Of a stretch of 64,000 bases of DNA, positions 1 to 11,340 are shown one piece after another. Under the pieces are notes generated by a model. It worked only from the letters and a program-made list of their open reading frames with translations, did no database searches and was not told the origin of the DNA. This DNA is from Meghimatium bilineatum (Eukaryota > Mollusca > Gastropoda > Stylommatophora > Philomycidae). The first letter of the stretch is position 1, and each line of letters starts with the position of its first letter. Location of the stretch: positions 27,704,093 through 27,768,092 of the forward strand of contig CM067316.1 of assembly GCA_034231615.1 (NCBI GenBank), in the 5' to 3' direction. Made by a program: the position numbers and the translations under genes.

Positions 1-169
1 TTAGAACAGAAATAATTGAAAATAACAATACGGTTCTTAAACCCATGCGTCAGACGATATATGATACAGATGGAAAAAAATAAATCGAGAAAATGAAAAC
101 AAGTGTGAAATATGAGGACGTCGAGAAATAGAAAAAGGAATATGACATAGATGTTCGGAAAATATATTC

Positions 170-193
170 ATATATATATATATATATATATAT
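170..193. repeat. (TA)n microsatellite
   Basis: A run of alternating T and A of about 24 bases. A second short TA run lies at 390-406. Confidence 0.9.
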
Positions 194-277
194 GTATACA
201 GTTGGTAGCATATCCTATTCAGGTCGCAGCCATCAATCCAGCATTTTTTGTGGCTCTACTGATTTTATGGGGAATTT

Positions 278-389
278 TAGTTGAGTAGTTTGTCATTGCT
301 TTCTGAACGGTCCTCATGAACAATGCACAACTGCCTGAGACAGGATTTCACCCCGGTATCTTGGCCGTCGCAGACGCGCTGTGTACCTC
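278..389 (-). mobile_element. SINE-1, tRNA-derived SINE copy
   Basis: Read on the minus strand this matches the copies at 1290 and 9925: a GGTACA-type start, then GCGACGGCCAAG, a decayed box B region, and the shared downstream segment GTTCAGAAAGCAATGACAAA. Box B is damaged here compared with GTTCGATCCC in the other copies, so this is an old copy. Family membership is seen directly; tRNA origin is inferred from box B in the sister copies. Confidence 0.7.
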
Positions 390-445
390 GCATATATATA
401 TATATACACTTGTGTATAGACAGACCAGACAGACACACAGATAAG

Positions 446-1021
<576 letters not shown>

Positions 1022-1062
1022 TACAGGCTACGTTTCAACTAGAAAGCCTTTATCAAGGGGAA
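1022..1062 (-). other. Penelope-type hammerhead-like terminal motif
   Basis: On the minus strand: CTTGATAAAGGCTTTCTAG then TTGAAACGT. The order TGATRAA, a short stem-loop, then GAAACGT is the layout of the hammerhead cores found in Penelope-like elements. Here the core CTGATGA is changed to TTGATAA, so ribozyme activity is unlikely. No Penelope coding sequence is adjacent. Confidence 0.45.
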
Positions 1063-1289
1063 CAAGAACAATAGAAAATCACTACATGGGTGACTGGTTC
1101 CACGACGAGATTTTGTCTCCCAATTATATCATCATTTCTTTTAGCTACTTCCAGCATATTCCCATGGTCTAGGGCAGGGGTTAGCAACCTTCCTAATGTC
1201 GCTACCCTTTAATTGTGGTGCTACCCATGCCTCATGTTGTGGTGACCAGCAACCATATAATTAATTATTTTCGTTGCTACTTCATAACT

Positions 1290-1400
1290 GTCCGGATCTG
1301 TGGCGGCGCGGTACAAGGCCCGTCTGTGACGGCCAAGGTACTGAGTTCGATCCCCGGCACAGGCAATTGTGTATCCGGACCGAACCAACAAACTGGAACA
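1290..1400 (+). mobile_element. SINE-1, tRNA-derived SINE copy
   Basis: Contains CTGTGACGGCCAAGGTACTG, then a perfect box B (GAGTTCGATCCC) and CACAGGC, shared with the copy at 9925. The upstream TGGCGGCGCGG fits a degenerate box A. The open frames crossing it are artefacts. Confidence 0.75.
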
Positions 1401-1751
1401 CACTGTTTCACAAAGATATGTTGTTGGAAATGGAAGAAGAAGGCGCAACACAGTCTCAGACAGAACAGGATATGACTGTAAACACTTGATCCAGAATTTT
1501 GTAACTGGTATTGTAGATAAATAAGTTCTCACTATTAATAAGTTCAATGAACTCCTCGTGATGTCCTACGAATATCTTCAACTTTGACTGAATGGGCTTC
1601 TGGCAAGTGCAAATAAGCTGTCCGGTAGATTTAGAAAGTACGAAGACATTTCGTCTGCAAACATGTGCACGTGTTCTTTCACAAAGATTATCATCGTAAT
1701 CCATTCTTTTTTTTCAGTTCCTAGAAGCATGGTCGCCGACAAATTTATTCC

Positions 1752-1905
1752 ATTTCATCCCATCTTTTGCTGCTATCTCCATTTCAACCCATCTTTAGTT
1801 CCTATCTCCATTTCATCCCATCTTTAGCTGCTATCTCCATTTCAACCCATCTTTAGTTCCTATGTCCATTTCATCCCATCTTTAGTTCCAATTTCTATGT
1901 CATCC
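1752..1905. repeat. 29-bp tandem repeat, about 5 units
   Basis: Unit ATTTCATCCCATCTTTAG plus TTCCTATCTCC; starts at 1752, 1781, 1810 and so on. Units alternate (GCTGCT versus GTTCCT, TCAACC versus TCATCC), giving a 58-bp dimer structure. Confidence 0.9.
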
Positions 1906-2100
1906 CTTTTTTAACTTCTGCCTTAATTTGCTCCCATGTCTTACCAGTCCTTTGCTTATCCGCGTCTATTTCTACTATGTATATCGTAGTATTAATCTTG
2001 ATCTCTTTCTCGATGAGTTCACATTAAATATGTGGAAATAATTTTTCTGATATTCTTAGTATTATCTTCGTTTGTCATACCCATCTCCTGTGCTGTTTCT

Positions 2101-2226
2101 TGCTGAAATCCGATGTGTCCGGCCAAAAAAGAACAGATGTAAAACTGTAGACCATGACACAGCGAATTCCGTTCTCTGGACTACATCCTGCTAAGCTGTA
2201 GGAGTTTGAGAACAAACGAAGAAGTC
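2101..2226 (+). mobile_element. SINE-A 3' part
   Basis: TGCTGAAATCCGATGTGTCC, then ACCATGACACAGCGAATTCC, then GGACTACATCCTGCTAA and GTTTGAGAACAAACGAAGAAG. This is the 3' module of the SINE-A family (full copies at 34347 and 42627), 5' truncated. Confidence 0.8.
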
Positions 2227-2354
2227 GCTAAGTGCGTCGCCTTGTTAGGAAGTAATTCTAAGGTATGACATTCATTAGTCATTATTTCATGTTAAATTGA
2301 TTTAAAAAAAAAAAAGGAAATACGCTAATAATATTGTTTATATACGGCATACAT

Positions 2355-3060
2355 AATGATGATGATGATGTTCCTCATTCACAAGCGAAGATGAGCATGG
2401 CATGAAAAACATTAAATGCGATGGGAAAAAAAATATAATAATTAAAATTGGTAATTAACTAATTTGGTATGTGAGTTCAGAAGCCCGATGAGTCTATTCG
2501 TGCACGGAAAGTTCTATTGCAGTGCATGCAGGAGTGCTGAAGGTTCGGTGCAGGAGAATTTACGGATCTGTCCTTCCGCTTCTTGCGCTTGTGGATTGCC
2601 CGCAGTGTTCTTTGTTTTTCAAATTTCGTGATGCCAGAAGTGATCTGGGTGTGCCAGGATGAGTGATCAAGTGCTGTAGTCTCCCAGGAGCTAGGATCGA
2701 TGCTGCAGTGCTTGAGGGAGGTCTTTAGGTGATCCTTGAAGCGCTTGTTCTGCCCTCCACTTGAACGTTTACCTTCACACATCTCCCCATAGAATAATCT
2801 CTTTGGAAGACGCGTGTCTGGCATACGGACGATGTACCCAGTCCAGCGGAGTTGGGACCTAGTCAGCATTGCATGGATCTTTGCATACGGGACTTCTGAA
2901 GAATTTCCGTATCTGGTACGCGAACGTACTCCCGTGAGGTTTCGTAGGCACCGAAGATGAAAAGAGTTAAGCTGTCGAGCGTGTCTCGTATAGACAGTCC
3001 AGGATGACGCAGCATAAAGCAGTGGTGGTAGAACCACTGCGCGGTACACGTCCAACACAC
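2355..3060 (-). mobile_element. LINE 3' end (RTE-like) with C-terminal zinc knuckle
   Basis: The minus-strand frame 3058-2477 (193 residues) is the C-terminal end of a non-LTR reverse transcriptase ORF. It shows the thumb-region sequence LPPLLYAASSWTVY, the 'GYIVRMPDTRLPKRLFYGE' block, a KDHLKTSLKHCSID block and a terminal CMHCNRTFRARI zinc-knuckle motif typical of RTE-like elements. The catalytic palm is missing, so the copy is 5' truncated and cannot work alone. The element ends in a CAT microsatellite (2355-2369), the usual kind of RTE tail. The clade assignment is inference from these motifs. Confidence 0.8.
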
Positions 3061-4020
3061 GGGCGAATAGAACTTCCTAAAATTAATCATATAATATACA
3101 ACATGAAATTGGGACTCCCTAAAATGACAATATACTGCATCTTTATGGTGACCCATAGTTTAGCATTTGTCGAATATGTTTGTCCACTACAAACTATTAA
3201 CACTAGTGATTGCTTACGTATGACGAAAGTAGGGAGAAAAGCATGCATTTTTGAAAGTTCATTACAAAGCCTTGAAACGACAATCAACAGACCAGATATG
3301 TTTATTTTCATCTCAAGAGAGCATTATAAAAAATATGGCAACCCATTTGCCAGATTTACGTTCAAAGAAACGCCCGACAAGCCAAATCCAAAATTGTTTA
3401 ATTAAATAACTCAAAATTGAAATTGAAAGAAAAACAAGACGGGGCAAAGTAGGTTAGCAGAGGAAATCAAGGAATGAAAATAAATGTGATTGGCTGAAGA
3501 TTGAAGATACCACGATTCGAAAGTTTATTTTTTCTAGCCTGCTTGAGACTCGGTTCCTCTGTAGAAGGGTGGTTCTATTTTTCGAGCGGATTATTAAAGT
3601 GCTAAGGTAAATAAACTGTCAGCCCTGGGCGTAATTACAGCGAGGCTAAACGGTCGCCAAACGGACAAGAAGCACATGGTGAATAAACAATGCATCCATC
3701 CACTGACGAAAGCAAAAGAGAAGGGAGACAGATTCATACTGAACGGGAAGAAAATTATTGGGGGTGCTATATCTAACAGATGTTTCCCACTGCGAGAAAT
3801 GTGCAAAACTGACAGAGAAAACAAGAGAGATAGAAATTGGGAAGGGGAGAATCCGTCAATCAAGATTATCTGAGGAATGTTAAGACTAAAGGAATGAGGT
3901 GTGAAATATACAGAAGAGCGCATCTGGAAGCGTACTATGAGATTTAGTTTTCATTCCACACATTCAACAGCAACTAATTTTCGTTTGTCTTCATAATCCG
4001 GTTCTACCGGTCCACTACCC
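3061..4020. other. No recognisable feature
   Basis: Open frames at 3004-3405 and 3594-3923 have no recognisable domains and are probably chance. Nothing else is seen before the minisatellite. Confidence 0.55.
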
Positions 4021-4588
4021 TGCCATTGTTTGCAAGCTAAGATTTCACGTGTCCTATTGGTCCACATTCTGCCACTGTTTGCAAGCTAAGATTTCACGTG
4101 TCCTATTGGTCCACATTCTGCCACTGTTTGCAAGCTAAGATTCCACGTGTGCTATTGGTCCCCATTCTGCCACTGTTTGCAAGCTAAGATTTCACGTGCC
4201 CTATTGGTCCACATTTTGCCACTGTTTGCAAGCTAAGATTTCACGTGTCCTATTGGTCCACATTCTGCCACTGTTTGCAAGCTAAGATTTCACGTGTCCT
4301 ATTGGTCCACATTTTGCCACTGTTTGCAAGCTAAGATTTCACGTGTCCTATTGGTCCACATTTTGCCACTGTTTGCAAGCTAAGATTTCACGTGTCCTAT
4401 TGGTCCACATTTTGCCACTGTTTGCAAGCTAAGATTTCACGTGTCCTATTGGTCTACATTCTGCCACTGTTTGCAAGCTAAGATTTCACGTGTCCTATTG
4501 GTCCACATTCTGCCACTGTTTGCAAGCTAAGATTTCACGTGTCCTATTGGTCCACATTCTGCCACTGTTTGCAAGCTAAGATTTCATG
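4021..4588. repeat. 49-bp minisatellite, about 11.6 units
   Basis: Units begin at 4021, 4070, 4119 and every 49 bp to 4560. Each starts TGCCACTGTTTGCAAGCTAA and carries GATTTCACGTGTCC followed by TATTGGTCCACATT. Almost every unit therefore holds a CACGTG E-box and, 6 bp on, an inverted CCAAT box (ATTGG). Units differ by only one or two substitutions. Confidence 0.97.
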
Positions 4589-5221
4589 TCTATACAAAAA
4601 TTGATACAAGCTATACATCGCTCACAGAACCTCGCTCATGTTACGGCGTCAAGTGCAACAGACAAACGATCCTTAGCAAACTTTCATTAGAAATATAAAC
4701 ACTATGTCATACTACTCAGTAGGAACTCGTGGTCACAAGTGGTTGACATATGTGCATGTACATACATCGAAACTGTTTCTCAGACGTTAACGCAACCGAT
4801 CAGACACATTAGCAGGTTAATGCACAAATATCACAATCCTTATATCAGAATTTCTGGGTTAAGACCTGACTTATTGAGTTATTCACAGATAAGTCTACAT
4901 TTGTTGCTGTTCGTCCGCCAGAAGTAACGATGACCATTTGTTACAATTCATATTGCTGTTGTTCGTCCATCATACGTGATGATGACCATTTGTTACATAC
5001 ACTTTGTAAAACTCAGCTTGAGTTTGACTATGAGTTTGTAGATTGTTAAATAAGTCTGAATCTGGCAGCAAATTCCATTGAGCAGATCGTGAATGGGACT
5101 GCTACTGTACATGCTTTTCACATACCTATGACTTTCTAGCTACTCTCCGATGTTGAGCTGCTGCATTTATCCTCTTTTTACATGATACAGCGCCTTAATT
5201 TTACATTAAAGCGCAATGTAG
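4589..5221. other. No recognisable feature
   Basis: Apart from a short repeated phrase (GATGACCATTTGTTACA at about 4929 and 4980) nothing is recognised. Confidence 0.55.
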
Positions 5222-6540
5222 CTCTATTTCGTGCGAGCGTCTTCCCATGCATCTTGGTTTATTTCAAATGCTTTCAGTGAGGTCTTTAACGAATCCTTGC
5301 AGCATGCGGTTGCGTCTGTGGTCTCACCAATGGCTCACTAGACAAACCAACCATGCAACAGAAAACCTTAGTAGATGACATGCCTTTATATTGAGGTTAT
5401 CTTCTTATAGAAGCTTCATGTCACATCATCTATACACTCCCGTAGTCGTAACCTTCGATAACAGTTACCATGTTATTCCGACAGGCCGACGTTGTGCTTG
5501 AACTAGTTACGGGCACGGCGTGGGTGGGCGACCCACTTGTCAAAGAAACTTGTCGCAAGGACCAGAGTTGTGCCCTGATGTCGACGTCTGTTTCTGCGGC
5601 ATTAGACCCGAAACACCATCGAGTCGAATGGCTGCTGGAACAGAGGGCGGAGCACTTATGGGAATGCCCCACGTGCTGTGAGGCCAGTTTTTAATCAAGA
5701 ATCCTTGCAGCGCTTTTTTGGCCACTTTGAGAACGTATGCCTTTCAGCGACTCACCATAGAGAAGTATTTTTGGTAGGTTATGATCTGGCATACGTAATC
5801 ACATTATGCCCATCGAATCTGTGTCTACATTAGAATTGTGACAATGCTAGGAACATGAGATCTGTCAAGGACAGTGGAATCCGGAATCTTGTCTTGCCAT
5901 CTGATATTTACAACTTTTCTGAGACAAGTTGTGTGAAAGTAATTGAATTTCCTCACATGTCGTCTATACACAAACCATGTTTCAACAGTACTGGAAAGTA
6001 CCGCTGCAATACAATTAGAGTGTTGGTTAATGCAATTTCTAGGCCACACATTTGCGCACAGTCTATCAAAAGTCCTGCTGCCTTGAAGACACTGGTGTAT
6101 ACTTCATCATCATCGGTGGTATTTTGTGATAGTATTTAGTGATGGTATGTGAATCCATTCACAACTTTTAGTGCTAAGCCATTTCCTTTATGTAGGGCTA
6201 GTGACAGATTTTGTCAGGCGCTGGTTTTAACATGACATCTGTTTTTCCGTATTAATAGTAAGCCCAAAGCTGGAACCGACTTTGGAGAATCAGAATATGA
6301 TGATTTGAGCATTAGCATCATTTAGCGCACAGTCGTCAGCAAATAGGAGATCCCCGATGTGATTTGATTTTGGTTTTTGCTCGATGTGACTTCGGTTTTA
6401 TGGTTAACATACTGTCATTTGAGCGTGGAACCTGAGCATGAACCGTCCACCGGTGAGAGTGTTCACACGATAGATTACCCAGGTCACCACTACATAATGA
6501 ACCGGTCAGTGTTGTTGATATAGAAGTAAGTTAGGTCATC
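5222..6540 (-). mobile_element. Decayed RTE-like LINE, reverse transcriptase to 3' part
   Basis: A highly broken minus-strand LINE. Readable pieces in order are: TLTGGRFMLRFHAQM (about 6470-6410), the catalytic box as LLFADDCAL (about 6350-6320), FGLTINTEKTDVMLKP, then WFVYRRHVRKFNYFHTTCLR (about 5985-5925) and RWQDKIPDSTVLDRS, and near the 3' end LKTSLKAFEINQDAWEDAR (about 5285-5225). Frameshifts and stops separate them. The FADD box survives although the frame is dead. The 5305-5420 segment recurs at 17185-17300 on the other strand. Confidence 0.75.
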
Positions 6541-6698
6541 ACATACAGTTATGAACTAGAATCGCTCCTTACAATCGACAAAAAACAGCAAATATATAGC
6601 TTCATTTCATCTGCTCTTGAAAATGCTCTTATTATACCAAACAAAAGAATAATAACAACGACAAAAAAAATGAAAAATAATGTTCTTTCTAGATGAAT

Positions 6699-7075
6699 CT
6701 ACATTAGTGTCAAGAAGTTAGTAATTCAGTCACTTATAGACAATTCTACATTAGTGTCAGGAAGATAGCAATTCAGCCAATTAGAAACAATTCTACATTA
6801 GTGTCAAGAAGTTAGCAATTCAGCCATTTAGAAACAATTCTACATGAGTGTCAAGAAGTTAGCTTCTTCTTCTTCTTCTGCGTTCGTTCTAAAACTCCTG
6901 CAGATTAGCAGGATGTAGTCCGGAGAACGGAATGAGTTGTGTCGTGGTTTACAGCATTGCTGCGATATCTGCACCTTTCGGCCTGATACATCCGACTTCA
7001 GCATGAAGAAGTTAGCAATTCAAGCATTTAGAGACAATTCTACATTAGTGTCAAGAAGTTAGCAATTCAGTCACT
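6699..7075. repeat. 47-bp tandem repeat interrupted by a SINE
   Basis: Units CTACATTAGTGTCAAGAAG + TTAGCAATTCAGCCA + TTTAGAAACAATT start at 6699, 6746, 6793 and 6840; the array resumes at 7006 after a 142-bp insertion and ends about 7075. Confidence 0.93.
6864..7005 (-). mobile_element. SINE-A copy with 11-bp target-site duplication
   Basis: The insertion is bounded by identical AAGAAGTTAGC at 6853-6863 and 7006-7016. Read on the minus strand it runs from CATGCTGAAGTCGGATGTAT to GAACGAACGCAGAAGAAG and ends in a GAA repeat. It is 5' truncated relative to the 262-278 bp copies. The duplicated target is itself part of the 47-bp repeat unit. Confidence 0.93.
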
Positions 7076-7089
7076 TAGTAGAACCAAGG

Positions 7090-8066
7090 TGATGGATAGG
7101 GGCGCACGGTTTCTATAATATATACGAGTGGGGGCATGCCACAGAACAGTTTGAGAAGCTATGATGTATTTCATTATCTCCAATTTCTTCATCAAGCGAA
7201 TGGCAAATCATTAGATATTAATATGCTACTACTATACTCTGTAAAATGGGGACGACTCCGAGGATGGCACTGACACATTCTAAAGAGAACTTGAAATGAA
7301 TAAGGTCGGTGTCAATCTCATGAGACCATTGTCATGCTTGAAGAGATCACATAAAACTTCTAAAACGATAAGGTTAATGATGTGAGGAGGACAGGAATGA
7401 AGTGATGACACAGGGACGTGATATGATACAGACAACAGGCAAAATTCATGCTTCAAAACTACCGAGAATCGACGTCTTTTCACTCAGAGAATTCACATTG
7501 ATCAGTTCTTTACTATTAGATAAACACGACAGTATTATAATACATAAACATTCAAATGACTGCTCGTTTAAAAAAAAAAAAGATCCTTTGTCCGAAATAG
7601 TAGCAAAGAATAGTAACAAGAAAGATTTCTGACAATAAATATTTCCTTGATATCCATGCTCGGACATGCGGGTGTAGAGGGCAATGGCCGAACAGATTCA
7701 CTGGCGAGTACGGGCAGTGTCAAAAGGTGCATACATGGATCAATCTTATACAATGCGATGAGAGAACTTGTCCGCTCAGAAGATCGTCAAACGTGTGAAT
7801 CGTGAGTGCTCTCCAGATTGAATTGGATTGGTGTAAAGATTTGAACGACCCGTAGAGCGCTTCATGATAGAAACATGAAGAGCCTGATAAATTAACACCA
7901 AACTGGAACGGTTAGCCTCTAGGTTCTGATAGATTTATTCTGACATCAGAGACTGGGATCGGAGTTCTTATGGGTTTGCTCGTTGTGCGTTGGTTGATGC
8001 TAGCATTAACTTTCGTTACTGCATGTTTTCCAGTGAAGGAGTGCAGTTATTGAGTCCAAATCATTT
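7090..8066. other. No recognisable feature
   Basis: Several open frames of 60-76 codons (7280-7753) overlap each other on both strands and have no recognisable domains. No repeat or exon is identified. Confidence 0.55.
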
Positions 8067-8125
8067 GAGAATACCCAACTCAACTCCCTCGAGAAAATCG
8101 TCTTATTTTTGAGTTGGGTACTCTC
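8067..8125. repeat. Inverted repeat, 17-bp arms
   Basis: GAGAATACCCAACTCAA (8067-8083) faces TTGAGTTGGGTACTCTC (8109-8125): 16 of 17 bases pair, with a 25-base spacer. Confidence 0.9.
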
Positions 8126-8339
8126 AAGCCATTTATACTCAATTCTGACCACTTTATTTTTATTAGTTTTGTTCCGTCATATATATCATATTTTTGTTCG
8201 TTTCTTTTCCATATATATTTACATTTTTAATGCTATTTTCTGTTCATATCCTTCCGACGTCTAGTATCCACATTTCGCTCGGACACGATTGTGTGTCGCT
8301 ATCATTTCTACTCGTCATCGTTTGATATTATGTGCTTAT

Positions 8340-8376
8340 CTTGATAAAACTCTTTTGGTCGAAATATCGAATATTT
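8340..8376 (+). other. Penelope-type hammerhead-like motif
   Basis: CTTGATAAAACTCTTTTGG followed by TCGAAATATCGAATA: the same layout as the motifs at 1022 and 25792. The core is degenerate (TTGATAA for CTGATGA). It lies about 65 bp before a perfect 14-bp hairpin. Confidence 0.4.
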
Positions 8377-8441
8377 CCTGTGTAATTTTATTTGCATTTA
8401 TATGATATATCATATTATATCATATGCATTGTTGTGTGTAT

Positions 8442-8473
8442 TCTTTCACGTGAGCATCCGCTCACGTGAAAGA
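8442..8473. repeat. Perfect 14-bp hairpin with 4-base loop
   Basis: TCTTTCACGTGAGC, loop ATCC, then GCTCACGTGAAAGA. All 14 positions pair. Each arm contains a CACGTG E-box. No T-run or other terminator context is present and this is a eukaryotic sequence, so it is not called a terminator. Confidence 0.95.
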
Positions 8474-8479
8474 CAGTGA

Positions 8480-9060
8480 TAGCCTGTTAATCGACGTTCA
8501 GTAAGATTTCATTACCTGTATCCCGCTAAGTAGATTTTCATACAGTTTTATTGCAGTATTACCTTTTATTTATTCTCATTTTTGACTAAAACTATCTGAT
8601 GCATAGCAACCATATTTCGCAGTTAGTATTATACACAGCACGACATTAGGAATTTCATATTTTACAAATTGATAGGTACATTGGACAATGCACAAAAAAT
8701 GTTTTTGCGATATAGTATTTGCATAAGCAACAAAAAATGACACCCACATTTTACCGTATTACACAAAATTGAGGAAGCAAAGGCGTATCCAAACCACATA
8801 TAATAACAGGAAATGTGAGATAGTTAATTCCATCGTGTCTGTAAAGCAGTTATTATCTGTGATGATGAAATAGTCTTATGTGTTCCTTGTGGCATTGGTG
8901 TTAAAGAGAATATGTATAGTTGATCATTATATAAATAAAGGTAACTGCAAACAAATCGTTGTGAGAAGCAAAACAATGAAGTACCAGCTGTTTTTGTTAT
9001 GAATCCATGATATTGTTAGATATTTGGTCGATGTGAGAACAACAGAGATTGGCACATCAA
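8480..9060. other. No recognisable feature
   Basis: A+T-rich; may include the end of the decayed transposon that follows, but no terminal inverted repeat could be found. Confidence 0.5.
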
Positions 9061-9064
9061 CTAT

Positions 9065-9745
9065 TTTATTATGATTCTGAAGACTCAAAAAGATCGACTA
9101 CTGTTAAGGGCTGGAGAAAATGCAAATCAAATCGCTGCCAATATGTCTCTTCCTCTTAAAGCAGATGCTCTCCACATGTTCTCCAGTACTCAATATCTAT
9201 TTGTAAGAGGACGTTGCATGTTATGATTGTTAAAAAATAAAGTTTTAAAGTCTTGTTTAGTGCGGCAACTTGACCTTTGACTGCAGCCCACATAAGACTG
9301 CAACACACAAAATTATATTTATTTCGGTGTGGTAATCTCTACCATCTGTAGATAATGCTTGGAAAAAAAGTACTGCAAAACTGACATGACTATTTGTATT
9401 ATTGCCTGCATGACCCATCACAATGCGTTTACCTTTGCTGCTTGGAATTTCCCTTTCTTAAATCCGTCAAGTGATTGCCACTCTTTAATGTATGGTGAGC
9501 ATTTACCCACGATTCATTCAGTTATATGGTCATAACCTTCCATCCTACACGTATATGTCTCAGATATTTGCCTCGTGTAGCTATGAGGTGCGTTCTTCTA
9601 TCATACTATATTCTTGCCTGTAAGAGATTTCCGAAAAGTGAAACCACTGCCCCTAACAATCCTCCATAATACGGTTTTAGAAATATTAATATCACAATGA
9701 TTGCACAGACGAACTTTCAGTTTATGTAATCTTACCACATCTTTT
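9065..9745 (-). pseudogene. Decayed mariner-superfamily transposase related to the intact copy at 27991
   Basis: Minus-strand translation pieces match the intact transposase in the same order. LNESWVNAHHTLK (about 9515-9478) corresponds to YLDETWINAHHTNEK, with the first catalytic Asp changed to Asn. RLP followed by MWAAVKGQVAALNKTLKLY (about 9285-9230) corresponds to the LIWAKVKGHVASTNTTFKL block after the catalytic Glu. The 3' end (9065-9165) also aligns to the intact copy's C-terminal coding end. The region holding the second Asp is deleted and there are many frameshifts. It is an old, dead, internally deleted member of the same transposon group. No terminal repeats were found. Confidence 0.75.
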
Positions 9746-9924
9746 GCCCGAACATTTTAAGCATCTCACATACAACAACACCTTTGTCGTAATCATAATT
9801 TTCCTTTTCTGATATTGCTGTTGTTCATGATTTCATAATTACAGTCCTATTTTATCCAACGGTTAAATTACATTTTATTTACACTGAGAGCATGCTCTCT
9901 TTTTAGGATTTTGTATGTTGTCCG

Positions 9925-10035
9925 GTTCTGTGACAAAGTGGTACAGAGCGCGGTCTGTGACGGCCAAGGTACCGAGTTCGATCCCCACCACAGGCGTTTG
10001 AGCACCCAGACCATTCAGAAAGCAATGACAAACTA
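9925..10035 (+). mobile_element. SINE-1, tRNA-derived SINE copy
   Basis: GTGGTACAGAGCGCGGTCTG, then ACGGCCAAGGTACCGAG, box B GTTCGATCCC and, downstream, CCATTCAGAAAGCAATGACA. The best preserved SINE-1 copy in the window. Confidence 0.8.
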
Positions 10036-10803
10036 CTGAACGCATTTATATTTTGCTTCTCTGCAAAAGTAACTGTACAATTGTGTAGTCACATTTTGCA
10101 TAGTATTCAATTTACACTTGAAACTCATATTGTACTAAAACTCTCAATAGCATATATAAACTGGCTAAATCGAACAAGATACTACATAGGCATACCCCAG
10201 TAGTTCCGTGCTTTTTATTCGTGATATTCTTGGCAACACAAAACAATGACCAATGAAAATCATGAAGATATTCATGCCATGAATTCTCGAAGTCAATTAC
10301 AATGGAATCTCTATAAATAAACGAAAAACAACGACACATTCAAACTCATGGAAATTTCGCACCCATCGTGATTTCCGTACTATAGTGAATTGACCTAATG
10401 CGCATGAAAAAAAATCACAGCAGTATAAATCCAACTATTTTTGTTTTATCGTGCTTTTAATGAGCCAGTATATTTATACTTTGCATCACAGCCGATGCAG
10501 AGTTGGAGAAAAAAAACAATAAACAAATAAGGTTTATTTCCCCTCATCAACTGGGACTGTCGACAGACTCGGGTGTAATGCTGTAAAAAAAATGGCACAT
10601 TATGTATATTCACAAACCCTTTAGAAATGTACACTATATAGAGAAAATGTCTTAATCTAGTTACATTTTTAAAGGGCAAAAATGGTTTTATAAGGTCATG
10701 GAAAATCTCAAGGTGGATCCAACAGATCTTTTCGATCTAACAAGTATTTTTGGAGAAAAGCAACTCCAACTGAGAATATGAATTATGGAAGGGACCATAC
10801 GCG
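10036..10803. other. No recognisable feature
   Basis: Two minus-strand open frames (10112-10339, 10446-10679) have no recognisable domain. Otherwise unique-looking A+T-rich sequence. Confidence 0.55.
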
Positions 10804-10870
10804 GAATTTCATGCTTAGTGAATTTCATGCTTAGTGAATTTCATGCTTAGTGAATTTCATGCTTAGTGAA
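10804..10870. repeat. 16-bp tandem repeat, about 4 units
   Basis: GAATTTCATGCTTAGT repeated with no differences. Confidence 0.97.
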
Positions 10871-10914
10871 CGCATCGCTTGCGTGTTCTCCTGTCATGAT
10901 AGGGAAGAACAAGG

Positions 10915-11075
10915 AATAACAACACTCTGACGTCACGCACATTGTAAGAGCCGGATAATAAGATTTGGGGTGGAGTTGACTGCACAATCACATTCGTCAA
11001 AGTGATTCAGGCGCCATGATGAATACGGATGTGTTAGGTCGAAGGGCTTACATATCGCAGTGAAGTTTCAAACCA
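10915..11075 (+). mobile_element. Highly diverged SINE-A copy
   Basis: Aligns along SINE-A: GGAATAACAACACTCTGACG (compare GAATAGCAACACTGTTTAC), GGGGTGGAGTTGACTGC, then GGATGTGTTAGGTCGAAGGG and ATATCGCAGTGA. It extends through the 5' module, so it was a near full-length copy and is much older than those at 34 and 42 kb. Confidence 0.6.
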
Positions 11076-11340
11076 GGACATAATAAGGCATTCTACTGTC
11101 TATGGGGACACATTAAAGACACAATCGAGAAACTCATACAACCAGCAAGTTGGGATGAAGATCAATACCAAGATGGCAAATGCCAATAACGGAAACTAAA
11201 ACCAGTCAACAGGTATGAACACATTGGATCTCTTATAAGCAGCTAAATATAAAATTGGTTCAATATGTCTTACAGAGAGCACACATCCCACAAATCGACG
11301 TCTGGACCAAAACGTCTGTTAAAAGTAAAATAAAGAAAGA

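Noticed and set aside
3004..3405. 133-codon + strand frame
   Set aside because: Partly antisense to a LINE and without any recognisable motif.
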